Below are positions 17,281-26,769 of a DNA stretch of 64,000 nt, one piece after another. The stretch lies in contig NZ_CAKAKE010000001.1 in the NCBI RefSeq assembly GCF_916618915.1, positions 2,215,001 to 2,279,000 of the forward strand. The letters run 5' to 3'. The position numbers and the translations under genes are program-made. Numbering within the stretch: position 1 is the stretch's first letter; each line of letters begins with the position of its first letter. The stretch is from Stenotrophomonas sp. Marseille-Q4652 (GTDB lineage Bacteria > Pseudomonadota > Gammaproteobacteria > Xanthomonadales > Xanthomonadaceae). The notes under the pieces were generated by a model. It had not been told where the DNA came from. It saw nothing but the letters and a program-made list of their open reading frames with translations, and made no database searches.

Positions 17281-17424
17281 CCCCCATCAAGGACAACTGG
17301 ATTTGACCATGGATGTGTTGAATGCACCCCAGCCAGAGCGAAACTGCAAGACGGCGCGGCAGCCGGTTGGAAGCCGCTGCGCACTTCCTCAACTGCCCTG
17401 CGGCCATACCCCGGGGCTCCAACA

Positions 17425-18504
17425 TTGAGCCCGGTCGCTGAAAACAAGAGGTCTGACAAGAGCGATGCATTACTGCGGACGCTCGTCCTGCTGCGTCTGA
17501 TTCCACGATATCCAAGCAGCATTTCCACGGTGCAGCTGCACTCTGCACTGGGCGGCGAGGGCTTTAAAATCAGCCTACGTTCCCTGCAGCGAGATCTGGA
17601 CGGGAAGCTCAGCCAGCAATTCGACCTGATGTGCAGCAAGGACGATCCGGATCCAGAGATAGCCAGGCAGCGGCCTTTCCGCTGGAGCTACCAACCCCAT
17701 GCACGCCCTGGCCTGCCGGTGATGAGTTCAGCCGAGGCCATGGCCTTCCAGTTGTGCGAAGGCCACCTGCGCCACCTGCTGCCGCCCGGCGTACTGAGCC
17801 AACTGGAGCCGCATTTTGCCGAAGCCCGGCAGACCCTGAGCCGACGCGAGGGCAGCAAGCATGCGCGCTGGCTGGACCGCGTACGCAGCCTGCCTAACGG
17901 CAAGGCCCTGCTGCCGGCCGTGGTCGCCCCGGAAGTCTGGGAAAACGTCGCCACCGCCGTGCTCGAACAGCGCCAACTGCAGGTGGATTACTTCAGCCGG
18001 GTCAAGGGTGAAGTCAAAACCATGACCCTGCACCCCAAGGGCCTGGTGTCACGCGGCCCCGCCACCTACCTGATTGCCAGCGTCGGTGATTACACAGACA
18101 TCCGGCATTTCGCATTGCATCGCATCCAGCGGGTGCTGGTGCTGCAAAAAAGTGCTCACGATGGCGACTTCGACATGGGGGCTTATCTGCCAACCGCGGC
18201 CTTTACCCCGAGGCAGGGAAAAGGAATGGTGGAGCTGATAGCCGACGTACATCCGGATACTGCGAAAATTTTGCAGGAAACCCCACTCAGTGAAGACCAG
18301 ACTTTGGATTCACTACCTAGAAATGATTGGCTGCGACTAACCGCCCATGTGCCAAATGACCAAGAAACACTTTTGTGGCTATTTGGCCTCGGAGAACACT
18401 TAATCATCCATGAGCCAATGTATTTAAAATCTACAGTTATCGGAAAAGCCAAAAGGATTCAATCCGCCTACACCAAAGAAAGAATCTTAAATATTAACAA
18501 TTGA
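17425..18504 (+). CDS. WYL-domain transcriptional regulator
   Basis: DNA-binding regulator with an N-terminal winged helix (about residues 10-80, including GFKISLRSLQRDL) and a WYL domain near residues 170-240 with PKGLVSRGPATYLIA. A C-terminal extension of about 110 residues follows. WYL proteins sense ligands, often nucleic-acid signals, and several control phage-defence operons. The frame is open from 17107, but residues before SPVAENKRSDK look non-coding. TTG 17425 (359 residues) is chosen; ATG 17197, overlapping the previous stop, is the coupled alternative. The first two thirds are GC-rich, while from about 18200 the DNA turns AT-rich like the next two genes. The GTPase gene starts 53 bp later. 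Confidence 0.8.
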   Translation: MSPVAENKRSDKSDALLRTLVLLRLIPRYPSSISTVQLHSALGGEGFKISLRSLQRDLDGKLSQQFDLMCSKDDPDPEIARQRPFRWSYQPHARPGLPVMSSAEAMAFQLCEGHLRHLLPPGVLSQLEPHFAEARQTLSRREGSKHARWLDRVRSLPNGKALLPAVVAPEVWENVATAVLEQRQLQVDYFSRVKGEVKTMTLHPKGLVSRGPATYLIASVGDYTDIRHFALHRIQRVLVLQKSAHDGDFDMGAYLPTAAFTPRQGKGMVELIADVHPDTAKILQETPLSEDQTLDSLPRNDWLRLTAHVPNDQETLLWLFGLGEHLIIHEPMYLKSTVIGKAKRIQSAYTKERILNINN

Positions 18505-18557
18505 ATTAATAAACTCAGCTGCACAACCCACCAAAAAGCCAAAAAAGACCGATTAAA

Positions 18558-19502
18558 ATGGACTACAACATCCTTAAAGATTTACCAGCCGAACAGCTCA
18601 ATGATATTTTGAGCAAAATCCGCAGGACAAAAGTCAATGTACTTCTTGTTGGCGGCACCGGTGTCGGCAAAAGCTCAACCATCAAGGCCATTTTCGAAAG
18701 CGATGGGAAAAACAATGGAAATCCAGAGGTGGGTGACGGAGCACGTCCAGAAACCATGGAAATCAACAAGTACGAACTCAACGAAAACCTCATCATCTGG
18801 GATTCCCCGGGCCTGGGCGATAGTCCAGAAAAAGACGACGAACACAGCAAGAAAATCATTGAGGCCCTTCGCAAGCTGGATGACAAGGGTAAGCCACTGA
18901 TCGACCTTGTATTCCTGATATTGGATGCAGGCAGTCGCGACTTCGGCTCGGCTTACAAACTCATAAAGGACGTCATCAAACCGAACTTGAATTCATTTGA
19001 TCATGACCGCCTCTTGATTGGCCTGAACCAAGCCGATCAGGCAATGAAAGGACACTATTGGAACAAGTTTGAAAACCGACCAGAAGAGAAACTTCTGGAA
19101 CATCTTGACAACGTGGTCGAAGTAGTCCGTTCACGCGTCAAAGAGGGAGCCGATCTGGATGTAGAACCCATTTACTACTCGGCCGGATGCGTTATTAATG
19201 GCGAGCGTCTTTCCGAGCCCTACAACCTGACAAAACTACTCAGCTTCATACTTGAGCATCTGCCAAAAAAGAAACGCGCCGTCATTGCCGATCACATCAA
19301 CCAAGACGAAGCAAACTTTCGGCACAATGACAACAAGGAAAACTATCAGCAAAAGGTAGAAAAATCGATCCTCTCTTCCTTCATGGATTGGGCAGGCGAA
19401 GTCGCCAAAGATATTGGCGACTGGGCCAAAAAAGAGGCAACAAAGCCTGAGAACCTGACAATGGCCGCCCGCTTTATCTGGTCACTATTCAAGAAAAAAT
19501 AA
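18558..19502 (+). CDS. Era-like GTPase (YfjP/YeeP-type)
   Basis: Predicted GTP-binding protein of 314 residues. G1 is GGTGVGKSS (residues 32-40), G3 is DSPG (82-85) and G4 is NQAD (157-160), a variant of NKxD. The G domain resembles 50S-binding-type and AIG1-like GTPases of mobile regions such as YfjP. After about residue 230 a charged helical tail ends in a short hydrophobic, Lys-capped helix that may touch the membrane. It is AT-rich compared with flanking core genes, suggesting transfer. It lies between a WYL regulator and a YaaW-family gene (16-bp gap) and ends in a shared terminator, so the three form a likely operon. The role is unknown. Confidence 0.85.
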   Translation: MDYNILKDLPAEQLNDILSKIRRTKVNVLLVGGTGVGKSSTIKAIFESDGKNNGNPEVGDGARPETMEINKYELNENLIIWDSPGLGDSPEKDDEHSKKIIEALRKLDDKGKPLIDLVFLILDAGSRDFGSAYKLIKDVIKPNLNSFDHDRLLIGLNQADQAMKGHYWNKFENRPEEKLLEHLDNVVEVVRSRVKEGADLDVEPIYYSAGCVINGERLSEPYNLTKLLSFILEHLPKKKRAVIADHINQDEANFRHNDNKENYQQKVEKSILSSFMDWAGEVAKDIGDWAKKEATKPENLTMAARFIWSLFKKK

Positions 19503-19518
19503 AGGACAGTAGACCATC

Positions 19519-20286
19519 ATGGCATACCGCTACGACCCCGATCTCGAATTCCTTGCCGAAATGACAAGCGAGGATCTCCATGACCTTGTCGAAACATTAA
19601 CCAAAGACAAGGATGGAGAAAATCTCTGGACCGAAGAGCTTACAGGCAACCCTTCCTACAAAGCATATTATCCAAACCACGCCAAGTACTGGCAGCTGAT
19701 TGCTGCCGAACTTCAGTGTTTTGGCGCAAACAGCCTGATGACAGTCCTGCGCGGTGGAAAAGGCGTCCTCTACCATGAAATTCTTTGTGACGTGGCAGAA
19801 AAAGCGAGCATTAAGGATGTAAAAAAGAGCGACAGCGCACTGGAAGTCGAAGACAAAATCCTGCAAAGGCTTCTTGGGGACGCCATTGAAAAGATGACTG
19901 AATCCGAGCGTTCTGAATTCGCAAAAATCATTGGCGTCACAAACCTTAAAAACCTCACCCCTGTCGCATTGACAGGGGCAGCACAACTTATTTTCAAAGC
20001 CGGCGGATTCAAGTCATTCCAACTGACCCTTATTATCGCCAACGCAGTAAGCAAAGCTATTTTAGGAAAAGGCCTTGCACTGGCAGGGAATGCTGCGTTA
20101 ATGAGGACAGCTGCAGTTCTAACCGGACCTGTAGGCTGGGCACTGACAAGCGCTTGGACAGCAATTGACATTGCAGGACCGGCATTCCGGGTCACATTGC
20201 CCGCTGCAATCCAGGTTGCTCTTCTCCGGAAGAAATATGAGACCGAACGCAACGGCCTTATGGAAGAAATAAATTCCCAACTCTGA
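19519..20286 (+). CDS. YaaW / DUF3944 family protein
   Basis: A 255-residue protein. The N terminus YDPDLEFLAEMTSEDLHDLV matches DUF3944, and the middle matches the UPF0174/YaaW family, sometimes annotated as ubiquinol-cytochrome c chaperone-like without proof. The last 100 residues are glycine- and alanine-rich and hydrophobic (around LAGNAALMRTAAVLTGPVGW), with no charges over long stretches, suggesting membrane insertion or tight helical packing. It is AT-rich like the GTPase just upstream and is the last gene before a strong terminator. Family assignment is good; the biochemical role is unknown. Confidence 0.85.
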   Translation: MAYRYDPDLEFLAEMTSEDLHDLVETLTKDKDGENLWTEELTGNPSYKAYYPNHAKYWQLIAAELQCFGANSLMTVLRGGKGVLYHEILCDVAEKASIKDVKKSDSALEVEDKILQRLLGDAIEKMTESERSEFAKIIGVTNLKNLTPVALTGAAQLIFKAGGFKSFQLTLIIANAVSKAILGKGLALAGNAALMRTAAVLTGPVGWALTSAWTAIDIAGPAFRVTLPAAIQVALLRKKYETERNGLMEEINSQL

Positions 20287-20300
20287 GATCAATGCCAAGC

Positions 20301-20330
20301 AGGGGCTGTCCAATACAGCCCCTGATTTTT
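20301..20330 (+). terminator. Rho-independent terminator of the WYL-GTPase-YaaW operon
   Basis: Nine-base perfect stem AGGGGCTGT / ACAGCCCCT (20301-20309 with 20315-20323), a five-base loop and a T run at 20326-20330. It ends 1 bp before the convergent speA stop. Confidence 0.92.
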
Positions 20331-20331
20331 A

Positions 20332-22221
20332 TCACACCAACGGCTCATCACTCAGGTAGGTATAGCCGGTCAACCCCGCTTCCAGTGCCGCATCCAGCTC
20401 GGTGGCCCGCTCGGACGACAGATCCGCTGCCGCCACCCGCGCCTTGTAGGCGGCACGCAGGTCATCGAGCTTGTAGCCGACGTAATCAAGCATCACGTCG
20501 GTGGTGTCGCCGCGGCGCTGCTGGGTGATCACGCAGCCATCGGCGTCGGCGATGACTTCCACCGCGTCGGTGTCGCCGAACAGGTTGTGGATGTCGCCAA
20601 GGATCTCCTGGTAGGCACCGACCAGGAAGAAGCCGAACAGGTAGCTCTCGCCGTGGCCGAGGCTGTGCACCGGCAACGAGGTGTCCAGCGACTCGTTCTC
20701 GACGTAGGTCTTGACCACGCCATCGGAGTCGCAGGTCATGTCGGCGATGATGCCGCGGCGGTCCGGGCGCTCGTCCAGGCGCTGGATCGGCAGGATCGGG
20801 AACACCTGGTCGATCGCCCAGACGTCGGGGATCGATTCGAACACGGAGAAGTTGACGAAATACTTGTCGACCAGGCGGTCGTTGAGCTCGTCCAGGATCG
20901 GACGGTGGCTCTTTTCCTCGTGGCTCAGGCGCGCGCGCACGCCGTGGGCAATCGCATAGAACAGGTCGTCGATGCGGGCACGGGCGACCAGGTCGATCTG
21001 GCCCAGCGCGTAGGCGCTCAGGCCTTCGGCGTGGAAGTGCTGCGCTTCCTGGAACAGCTCCACCGCCGGGCGCACGTCAAGCTCGGAATGGATCTCGCGC
21101 AGGTGGCGGATCGGTGCCGGCTCGTCGTCGAAGGCCTCCGGCACGCGGCCTTCCGGCGCCTGCTCGACCTCGGCCACGTTGGCGATCAGCACCGCGTGGT
21201 GCGCGGTCATGGCGCGGCCGCATTCGGTGACCACGCGCGGCTGCGGCAGGCCGTGCTGCTCGCAGGCCTCGGCCAGCGGCTGCACGATGTTGCTGGCATA
21301 GGCGTGCAGGCCGTAGTTGATCGAGCAGTAGCTGCGCGAACGGGTGCCTTCGTAGTCGATGCCCAGGCCGCCGCCGACATCGACGTGGCTGATCTTCGCG
21401 CCCAGGCGCGAGAGCTCGACGAAGTAGCGGGTCGCCTCGCGCATGCCGTTGGCGATGTCGCGCACGTTGGAGATCTGGCTGCCCATGTGGAAGTGCAGCA
21501 GGTTCAGGCAGTCGGCGTACTCGCTGTCACGCAGCGTCTTCCACAGGTCCAGCACCTGGCGCGGGGACAGGCCGAACTTGGCCTTGTCGCCGCCGCTGTT
21601 CTGCCACTTGCCGGCGCCGAGGCTGGCCAGGCGCATGCGCACGCCCAGGCCGGGCTTCACGTCCAGCGCGCGCGATTCCTCCAGCACCAGTTTCAGCTCG
21701 GAGGGCTTTTCGATGACGATGAAGGTCTGCAGCCCCAGCTTGCGGCCGATCAGCGCCAGGCGGATGTACTCGCGGTCCTTGTAGCCGTTGCAGACAATCA
21801 GCCCGCCCGGGCGCGACAGCGCCAGCACCGCCATCAGTTCCGGCTTGGAACCGGCTTCCAGGCCGAAGCCTTCGCCGGCGTGCGAGGCCAGCGTGCCGGC
21901 CACGCCCTGGTGCTGATTCACCTTGATCGGATAGACCGCGGTGTAGCCGCCGGCGTAGTCCCAGTCAGCCTGGGCCTGGGCGAAGGCGGACTGCAGCTTG
22001 CCCAGGCGCTGGCCGAGGATTTCCGGGAACCGCACCAGCAGCGGCAGCTTGGCGCCACCGGCGCGTGCGGCCTCGACCACCTGCGGCAGCGACACCACCG
22101 GGCCGTCGGCACCGGTCGGCCTGACCACGACATGACCGGCCTGGTCGACGTCGAAATACCCGTCCGCCCAGTGCGGGATCGAGTAGGTCTTGCGGGCCTG
22201 GTCGAGGGACCAATCGGTCAT
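20332..22221 (-). CDS. speA: Biosynthetic arginine decarboxylase
   Basis: PLP enzyme converting arginine to agmatine for putrescine and spermidine synthesis. The PLP lysine motif YPIKVNQHQG lies near residue 107, and the glycine-rich phosphate loop GGGLGIDYEGTRS near residue 295. The length of 629 residues from ATG 22221 is normal; an upstream ATG (22254) would add 11 residues. It is divergent from speE, the spermidine synthase, with 230 bp between starts, so two polyamine genes share one control region. Confidence 0.96.
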   Translation of the reverse strand: MTDWSLDQARKTYSIPHWADGYFDVDQAGHVVVRPTGADGPVVSLPQVVEAARAGGAKLPLLVRFPEILGQRLGKLQSAFAQAQADWDYAGGYTAVYPIKVNQHQGVAGTLASHAGEGFGLEAGSKPELMAVLALSRPGGLIVCNGYKDREYIRLALIGRKLGLQTFIVIEKPSELKLVLEESRALDVKPGLGVRMRLASLGAGKWQNSGGDKAKFGLSPRQVLDLWKTLRDSEYADCLNLLHFHMGSQISNVRDIANGMREATRYFVELSRLGAKISHVDVGGGLGIDYEGTRSRSYCSINYGLHAYASNIVQPLAEACEQHGLPQPRVVTECGRAMTAHHAVLIANVAEVEQAPEGRVPEAFDDEPAPIRHLREIHSELDVRPAVELFQEAQHFHAEGLSAYALGQIDLVARARIDDLFYAIAHGVRARLSHEEKSHRPILDELNDRLVDKYFVNFSVFESIPDVWAIDQVFPILPIQRLDERPDRRGIIADMTCDSDGVVKTYVENESLDTSLPVHSLGHGESYLFGFFLVGAYQEILGDIHNLFGDTDAVEVIADADGCVITQQRRGDTTDVMLDYVGYKLDDLRAAYKARVAAADLSSERATELDAALEAGLTGYTYLSDEPLV

Positions 22222-22451
22222 TACGGTGCTCGGCTGAACGAAAAGGACGCGCATTCTAACGTCTGGCCGGGCAAGGGTCCGTTACAATCCGCGCCGCGCC
22301 GCAGGCTGCATCCCATCGCCGTGGCGCCGGGAGCGTCCCCGCCGGAAGTCCAACCGGCCGGCGCGATCCATCGCCCAGGGCGCGCAACGCCGTCCCACCG
22401 TCCACGTCGAACGCGCCCCGAGCGGCCGTCGCCGGTAATCCAAGGAATCCC

Positions 22452-23309
22452 ATGAGCAGCAACGACAACTGGTACATCGAACATTTCCAGCCGACCGGTT
22501 CGGCCATTGGTTTCCGCATCACCGGCAAGCTGGACGAGGTGCAGTCGCCGTTCCAGAAGATCGAGATCTATGACTCGACCGACTGGGGCAAGCTGATGGT
22601 CATCGACGGCGCGATGATGCTGACCACCAAGGACAACTTCTTCTACCACGAGATGATCAGCCACCCGGTGCTGTTCACCCACCCGAACCCGAAGCGCGTG
22701 GTGATCATCGGCGGTGGCGACTGCGGCACGCTGCGCGAGGTGCTCAAGCACCCGGGCGTGGAGTCGGCCACCCAGTGCGACATCGACGAGCAGGTCACCC
22801 GCATGGCCGAGAAGTACTTCCCGGAGCTGTGCGAATCCAACAACGATGCGCGCGCCGAGCTGCTGTTCGACGACGGCGTGGCCTACATGGCCAACTGCGA
22901 GCCGGGCAGTGTGGACGTGGTGATCGTCGATTCGACCGACCCGGTCGGCCCGGCCGAAGGCCTGTTCAACAAGGCGTTCTTCGAAAGCTGCTTCCGTGCG
23001 CTGAAGGATGACGGCCTGCTGGTGCAGCAGAGCGAATCGCCATTGGCGCTGCTGGACCTGATCCGCGACATGCGCGCGGAAATGGGCAAGGCCGGCTTCC
23101 AGTCGTTCAAGACCCTGCCGTTCCCGCAGCCGTGCTACCCGACCGGCTGGTGGTCGGTGACTGTGGCCAGCAAGCAGGCCGGCTTTGGTTTCGGCTTCCG
23201 CCAGGAAGACTCGGCCAACAAGCCGTTCGAGACCCTGTACTACACCGCGCCGCTGCACACTGGCGTGTTGGTCAGCCCGCCGTTCGTGGCCAAGGCCCTG
23301 GGCGAGTGA
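22452..23309 (+). CDS. speE: Spermidine synthase
   Basis: Transfers aminopropyl from decarboxylated SAM to putrescine. The 285-residue protein has IIGGGDCGTLREV (SAM-like cofactor loop) near residue 83 and the active-site DSTDPVGPAEGLF near residue 158. The start ATG 22452 follows CAAGGAATCCC, an acceptable ribosome site. It is divergent from speA and ends at a strong terminator. Confidence 0.96.
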   Translation: MSSNDNWYIEHFQPTGSAIGFRITGKLDEVQSPFQKIEIYDSTDWGKLMVIDGAMMLTTKDNFFYHEMISHPVLFTHPNPKRVVIIGGGDCGTLREVLKHPGVESATQCDIDEQVTRMAEKYFPELCESNNDARAELLFDDGVAYMANCEPGSVDVVIVDSTDPVGPAEGLFNKAFFESCFRALKDDGLLVQQSESPLALLDLIRDMRAEMGKAGFQSFKTLPFPQPCYPTGWWSVTVASKQAGFGFGFRQEDSANKPFETLYYTAPLHTGVLVSPPFVAKALGE

Positions 23310-23331
23310 CTCACCCAATCAGCTGTTTGCG

Positions 23332-23370
23332 AAGCCCCGCCTGGCCCCTGCCAGGCGGGGCTTTCGTTTT
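23332..23370 (+). terminator. Strong rho-independent terminator after speE
   Basis: Fourteen-base perfect stem (23332-23345 with 23350-23363), loop CCCT, then TCGTTTTT. It is 22 bp past the speE stop. Confidence 0.93.
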
Positions 23371-23529
23371 TCCGGAGCCGTGGTAGCCAGGACCGCTGGG
23401 ACGAAGCGTTCCTTTTGACATTTTTTTTACATTCAGAATTGTTGTACTGGCCGGTACTAGAATTTCCCGCCCGGAATCGTGATCCGCAGCGCACCTGCGG
23501 CTCGTTCCGTCGCGCATCGACGACCCGCA

Positions 23530-24189
23530 ATGAACTGCACAGCTGCTTCCTTCCCCTTCCCCGCTTCCTCGCGCGAGGTCCATATCCTCAAGCGCGGCGA
23601 ACGGCTGCTCGAGCCGGACGTGTATCGCACCGTCGTGGACGGCACGCCCGCGGTGGTCAAGGACTACCGTCGCTACCGTGGCACGCCGCTGTCGCTGGTC
23701 GCGCGCCTGCTGGTGCGCCGCGAAGCCCGGGTGCTGGAGCAACTGAAAGGGTGGAAGCATGCACCGGCGCTGCTGGACACCATGGGCGGGCTGGCCCTGG
23801 GCATGGAGTTCATCCCCGGTAGCACGCTCAGCGCGGGGGTGCAGGTCGGCCAGGAGGTCTTCGACCAGCTGCAGGGCGCGCTGCTGCGCCTGCATGCAGC
23901 TGGCATCACCCACAACGACCTGAATGGCACCAACGTGGTGGTCAGTGCCGGCGTGCCGGTGCTGCTGGACTTCACCTCGGCCTGGCGTTCGCCGCGCTGG
24001 CTGCGCAATGGGCCGATCGCCCGGCAGCTGCGCCGCAGCGACATGAAGAACCTGGTGAAGATGCGCGCGCGCCTGACCGGCCAGCCGCCGAGCCCGGAAC
24101 TGGCGCAGATGCTGGCTGAACCCGGCTGGGTGCGGACCATCCGCAGCGCATGGAAACAGCTCTACCGCCGGATCAAGCGCGACGCCTGA
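23530..24189 (+). CDS. Small RIO/LPS-kinase-like protein kinase
   Basis: Compact kinase-fold protein of about 219 residues. AVVKDYRRYRG supplies the likely ATP-binding Lys, HNDLNGTNVVV is the catalytic loop (HxDLxxxN) and LLDFTSA replaces the DFG motif, as in RIO and lipopolysaccharide kinases. A basic C-terminal helix (WKQLYRRIKRDA) follows. The substrate is unknown: protein, lipid A core or small molecule are all possible. Start ATG 23530 is used; a GTG at 23479 in the same frame is possible, and neither has a clear ribosome site. It is convergent with glnK, occupying the place where amtB is often found. Confidence 0.75.
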   Translation: MNCTAASFPFPASSREVHILKRGERLLEPDVYRTVVDGTPAVVKDYRRYRGTPLSLVARLLVRREARVLEQLKGWKHAPALLDTMGGLALGMEFIPGSTLSAGVQVGQEVFDQLQGALLRLHAAGITHNDLNGTNVVVSAGVPVLLDFTSAWRSPRWLRNGPIARQLRRSDMKNLVKMRARLTGQPPSPELAQMLAEPGWVRTIRSAWKQLYRRIKRDA

Positions 24190-24201
24190 TCCGGCCCGCG
24201 A

Positions 24202-24612
<411 letters not shown>

Positions 24613-24697
24613 TTATCCTTACCTCCCCACGTTCCACTCCCCGATGGCCGCAGGTGCGCAGCCGCCATAGGCTCCATTCCTCCTGCGGAGACCGCCC

Positions 24698-24961
24698 ATG
24701 ATCGACCTCAACCACATCGACGACCTCGCCCGCCGCCTCAGCGACCTGGTGCCGCCGGGCCTGCGCGATTCGCGCGAGGAGCTCCAGGCCACCTTCAAGA
24801 GTGCGTTGCAGGCCGGCCTGGCCAAGCTGGACCTGGTCACCCGCGAGGAGTTCGAGGTGCAGCGCGCGGTGCTGCTGCGTACGCGCGAGAAGCTCGAGGC
24901 GCTGGAACACGTGGTGACGACGCTGGAACTGCGTCAGTCCCAGACCAAGCCGAACGACTGA
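24698..24961 (+). CDS. ubiK: Ubiquinone biosynthesis accessory factor UbiK
   Basis: An 87-residue helical protein of the YqiC/BMFP family, which helps the soluble Ubi complex make ubiquinone. The N-terminal amphipathic part (IDDLARRLSDLVP) and the C-terminal trimeric coiled coil (VLLRTREKLEALEHVV) are both visible. It lies between divergent glnK and comM, with only 6 bp to the comM start, so it is probably cotranscribed with comM. Confidence 0.9.
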   Translation: MIDLNHIDDLARRLSDLVPPGLRDSREELQATFKSALQAGLAKLDLVTREEFEVQRAVLLRTREKLEALEHVVTTLELRQSQTKPND

Positions 24962-24967
24962 CCCACC

Positions 24968-26503
24968 ATGAGCCTGGCGCTGGTGCACAGCCGTGCCCGC
25001 GCAGGCGTCCACGCGCCGCCGGTGCGCGTCGAGGTCCACCTTTCCGGCGGGCTTCCTTCCACCCAGATCGTTGGCCTGCCCGAAGCGGCAGTGCGTGAAT
25101 CGCGTGACCGCGTGCGTGCGGCCATCCTCTGCGCGCAGTTCGAATTCCCGGCCCGGCGCATCACCATCAACCTCGCCCCGGCCGACCTGCCCAAGGACGG
25201 TGCCCGCTTCGACCTGCCGATCGCCCTGGGCATCCTCGCCGCCAGCGGCCAGATCGATCGCGAGGCCCTGGCTGGCCATGAGTTCATCGGCGAACTGGCG
25301 CTGACCGGCGAACTGCGTGGCGTTGACGGCGCCCTGCCCGCCGCGCTGGCGGCCGCAGCCGAAGGCCGCACGCTGGTCGTACCGCACTGCAGTGGCGGTG
25401 AGGCCGCCTTGGCGCAACAGGCCACGGTGCTGGGCGCGCGCACGCTGCTGGAAGTCTGTGGCGCGCTCAACGGCACCCGGCCACTGCCGGCCGCCGAGGC
25501 GCCGCCCACGACCATCGCCCGGCTGCCGGACCTGGCCGACGTACGTGGCCAGGCGCAGGCGCGGCGCGCTCTGGAGATCGCCGCCGCGGGCAGCCATCAC
25601 CTCCTGCTGCTCGGCTCGCCTGGCTGCGGCAAGACCCTGCTGGCCTCGCGCCTGCCCGGCATCCTGCCCGAGGCCAGCGAGGCCGAAGCACTGGAGACCG
25701 CCGCCATTGCCTCGGTCAGCGGGCGTGGTGTGGATCCGACGCGCTGGCGGCAGCGGCCCTATCGCGCGCCGCACCACACCGCCAGCGCCGTGGCCCTGGT
25801 GGGCGGCGGCTCGCATCCGCGGCCGGGCGAGATCTCGCTGGCGCACAACGGCGTGCTGTTCCTCGACGAACTCCCGGAATGGAACCGACATGCGCTGGAA
25901 GTGCTGCGCGAACCGCTGGAATCGGGCGTGGTCACCGTCTCGCGGGCGGCCCGCAGTTCCGAGTTTCCCGCGCGCTTCCAGCTCGTGGCCGCGATGAACC
26001 CGTGCCCGTGTGGATGGGCCGGGGATGCGAGCGGGCGCTGCCGCTGTTCGAGCGACAGCATCCGCCGCTACCGGGCGCGCATTTCCGGACCATTGCTGGA
26101 CCGCATCGACCTGCACGTGGCAGTACCGCGCCTGGCCCCCTCCGAGTTGCGTGAAAGCGGGCCGGGGGGCGAGGACAGCGCGACGGTGCGGGCACGGGTG
26201 CAGGCGGCACGCGAGCGCCAGCAGCATCGCGCCGGCCGCGCCAACGCGCACCTGGACGCCGCCCAGACCCTGCAGCACTGCCGGCTGTCGCTGAACGACC
26301 AGCGCCTGCTGGAACAGGCGATCGAACGCCTGCAGCTGTCGGCACGCTCGATGCACCGCATCCTGCGCGTGGCCCGCAGCATCGCCGACCTCGCCGACGC
26401 TGCGGACATCCAGACCTCGCACCTGGCCGAGGCGATCGGCTACCGGCAACTGGATCGCGCAGCGGGTGCCGAGCGGGCCGAAGCGTCGGCCGCCTTCGGC
26501 TAG
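24968..26503 (+). CDS. comM: ComM / YifB family Mg-chelatase-like ATPase
   Basis: AAA+ hexameric helicase that promotes branch migration during natural transformation in species where it has been studied. It has an N-terminal Lon-protease-like domain (about residues 1-165), Walker A LLLGSPGCGKTLLA near residue 213, Walker B FLDELPEW near 297, and a C-terminal Mg-chelatase domain with a CPCGWAGDASGRCRCS cysteine motif. The 511-residue length is normal. It follows ubiK closely. Its presence does not by itself show competence. Confidence 0.94.
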   Translation: MSLALVHSRARAGVHAPPVRVEVHLSGGLPSTQIVGLPEAAVRESRDRVRAAILCAQFEFPARRITINLAPADLPKDGARFDLPIALGILAASGQIDREALAGHEFIGELALTGELRGVDGALPAALAAAAEGRTLVVPHCSGGEAALAQQATVLGARTLLEVCGALNGTRPLPAAEAPPTTIARLPDLADVRGQAQARRALEIAAAGSHHLLLLGSPGCGKTLLASRLPGILPEASEAEALETAAIASVSGRGVDPTRWRQRPYRAPHHTASAVALVGGGSHPRPGEISLAHNGVLFLDELPEWNRHALEVLREPLESGVVTVSRAARSSEFPARFQLVAAMNPCPCGWAGDASGRCRCSSDSIRRYRARISGPLLDRIDLHVAVPRLAPSELRESGPGGEDSATVRARVQAARERQQHRAGRANAHLDAAQTLQHCRLSLNDQRLLEQAIERLQLSARSMHRILRVARSIADLADAADIQTSHLAEAIGYRQLDRAAGAERAEASAAFG

Positions 26504-26692
26504 CTGCAGGCCAGCGACTGGGGCAGGCCCACTGTCACGGTCGATCGCGGGATGGAAGGCTCAGCGTTGATGCACGCCCGTGGATGAGTTCGCCTGTCGG
26601 TGCGGGAACGTGCTCGCGAAGGGATTCCCCCAAGCGCGCACGCCCGGTACCCACGCGGCTGGGCGAGGCACTCGAAACGGCTGGGGAAAAGA

Positions 26693-26769
26693 TGGCGCGC
26701 CCGGAGGGATTCGAACCCCCGACCAATGGCTTCGGAAGCCACTACTCTATCCGGCTGAGCTACGGGCGC
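26693..26769 (-). tRNA. tRNA-Arg, anticodon CCG
   Basis: Read on the minus strand, a 77-base cloverleaf forms: acceptor GCGCCCG with CGGGCGC, D arm GCTC-GAGT, anticodon stem GTGGC/GCCAT around loop TTCCGAA, and T arm with GGTTCGAATCC. The CCA end is encoded (26693-26695). Loop positions 34-36 give CCG, reading CGG codons. No integrase or attachment repeat sits beside it. Confidence 0.95.

Noticed and set aside
23415..23445. Sigma-70 promoter with TTGACA at 23415-23420 upstream of the kinase gene
   Set aside because: The -35 box is perfect, but no hexamer 16-18 bases downstream resembles TATAAT, so the promoter call is not supported.
26693..26769. Genomic island integrated at tRNA-Arg
   Set aside because: There is no integrase, no repeat of the tRNA 3' end nearby, and the flanking genes are core-like in composition.
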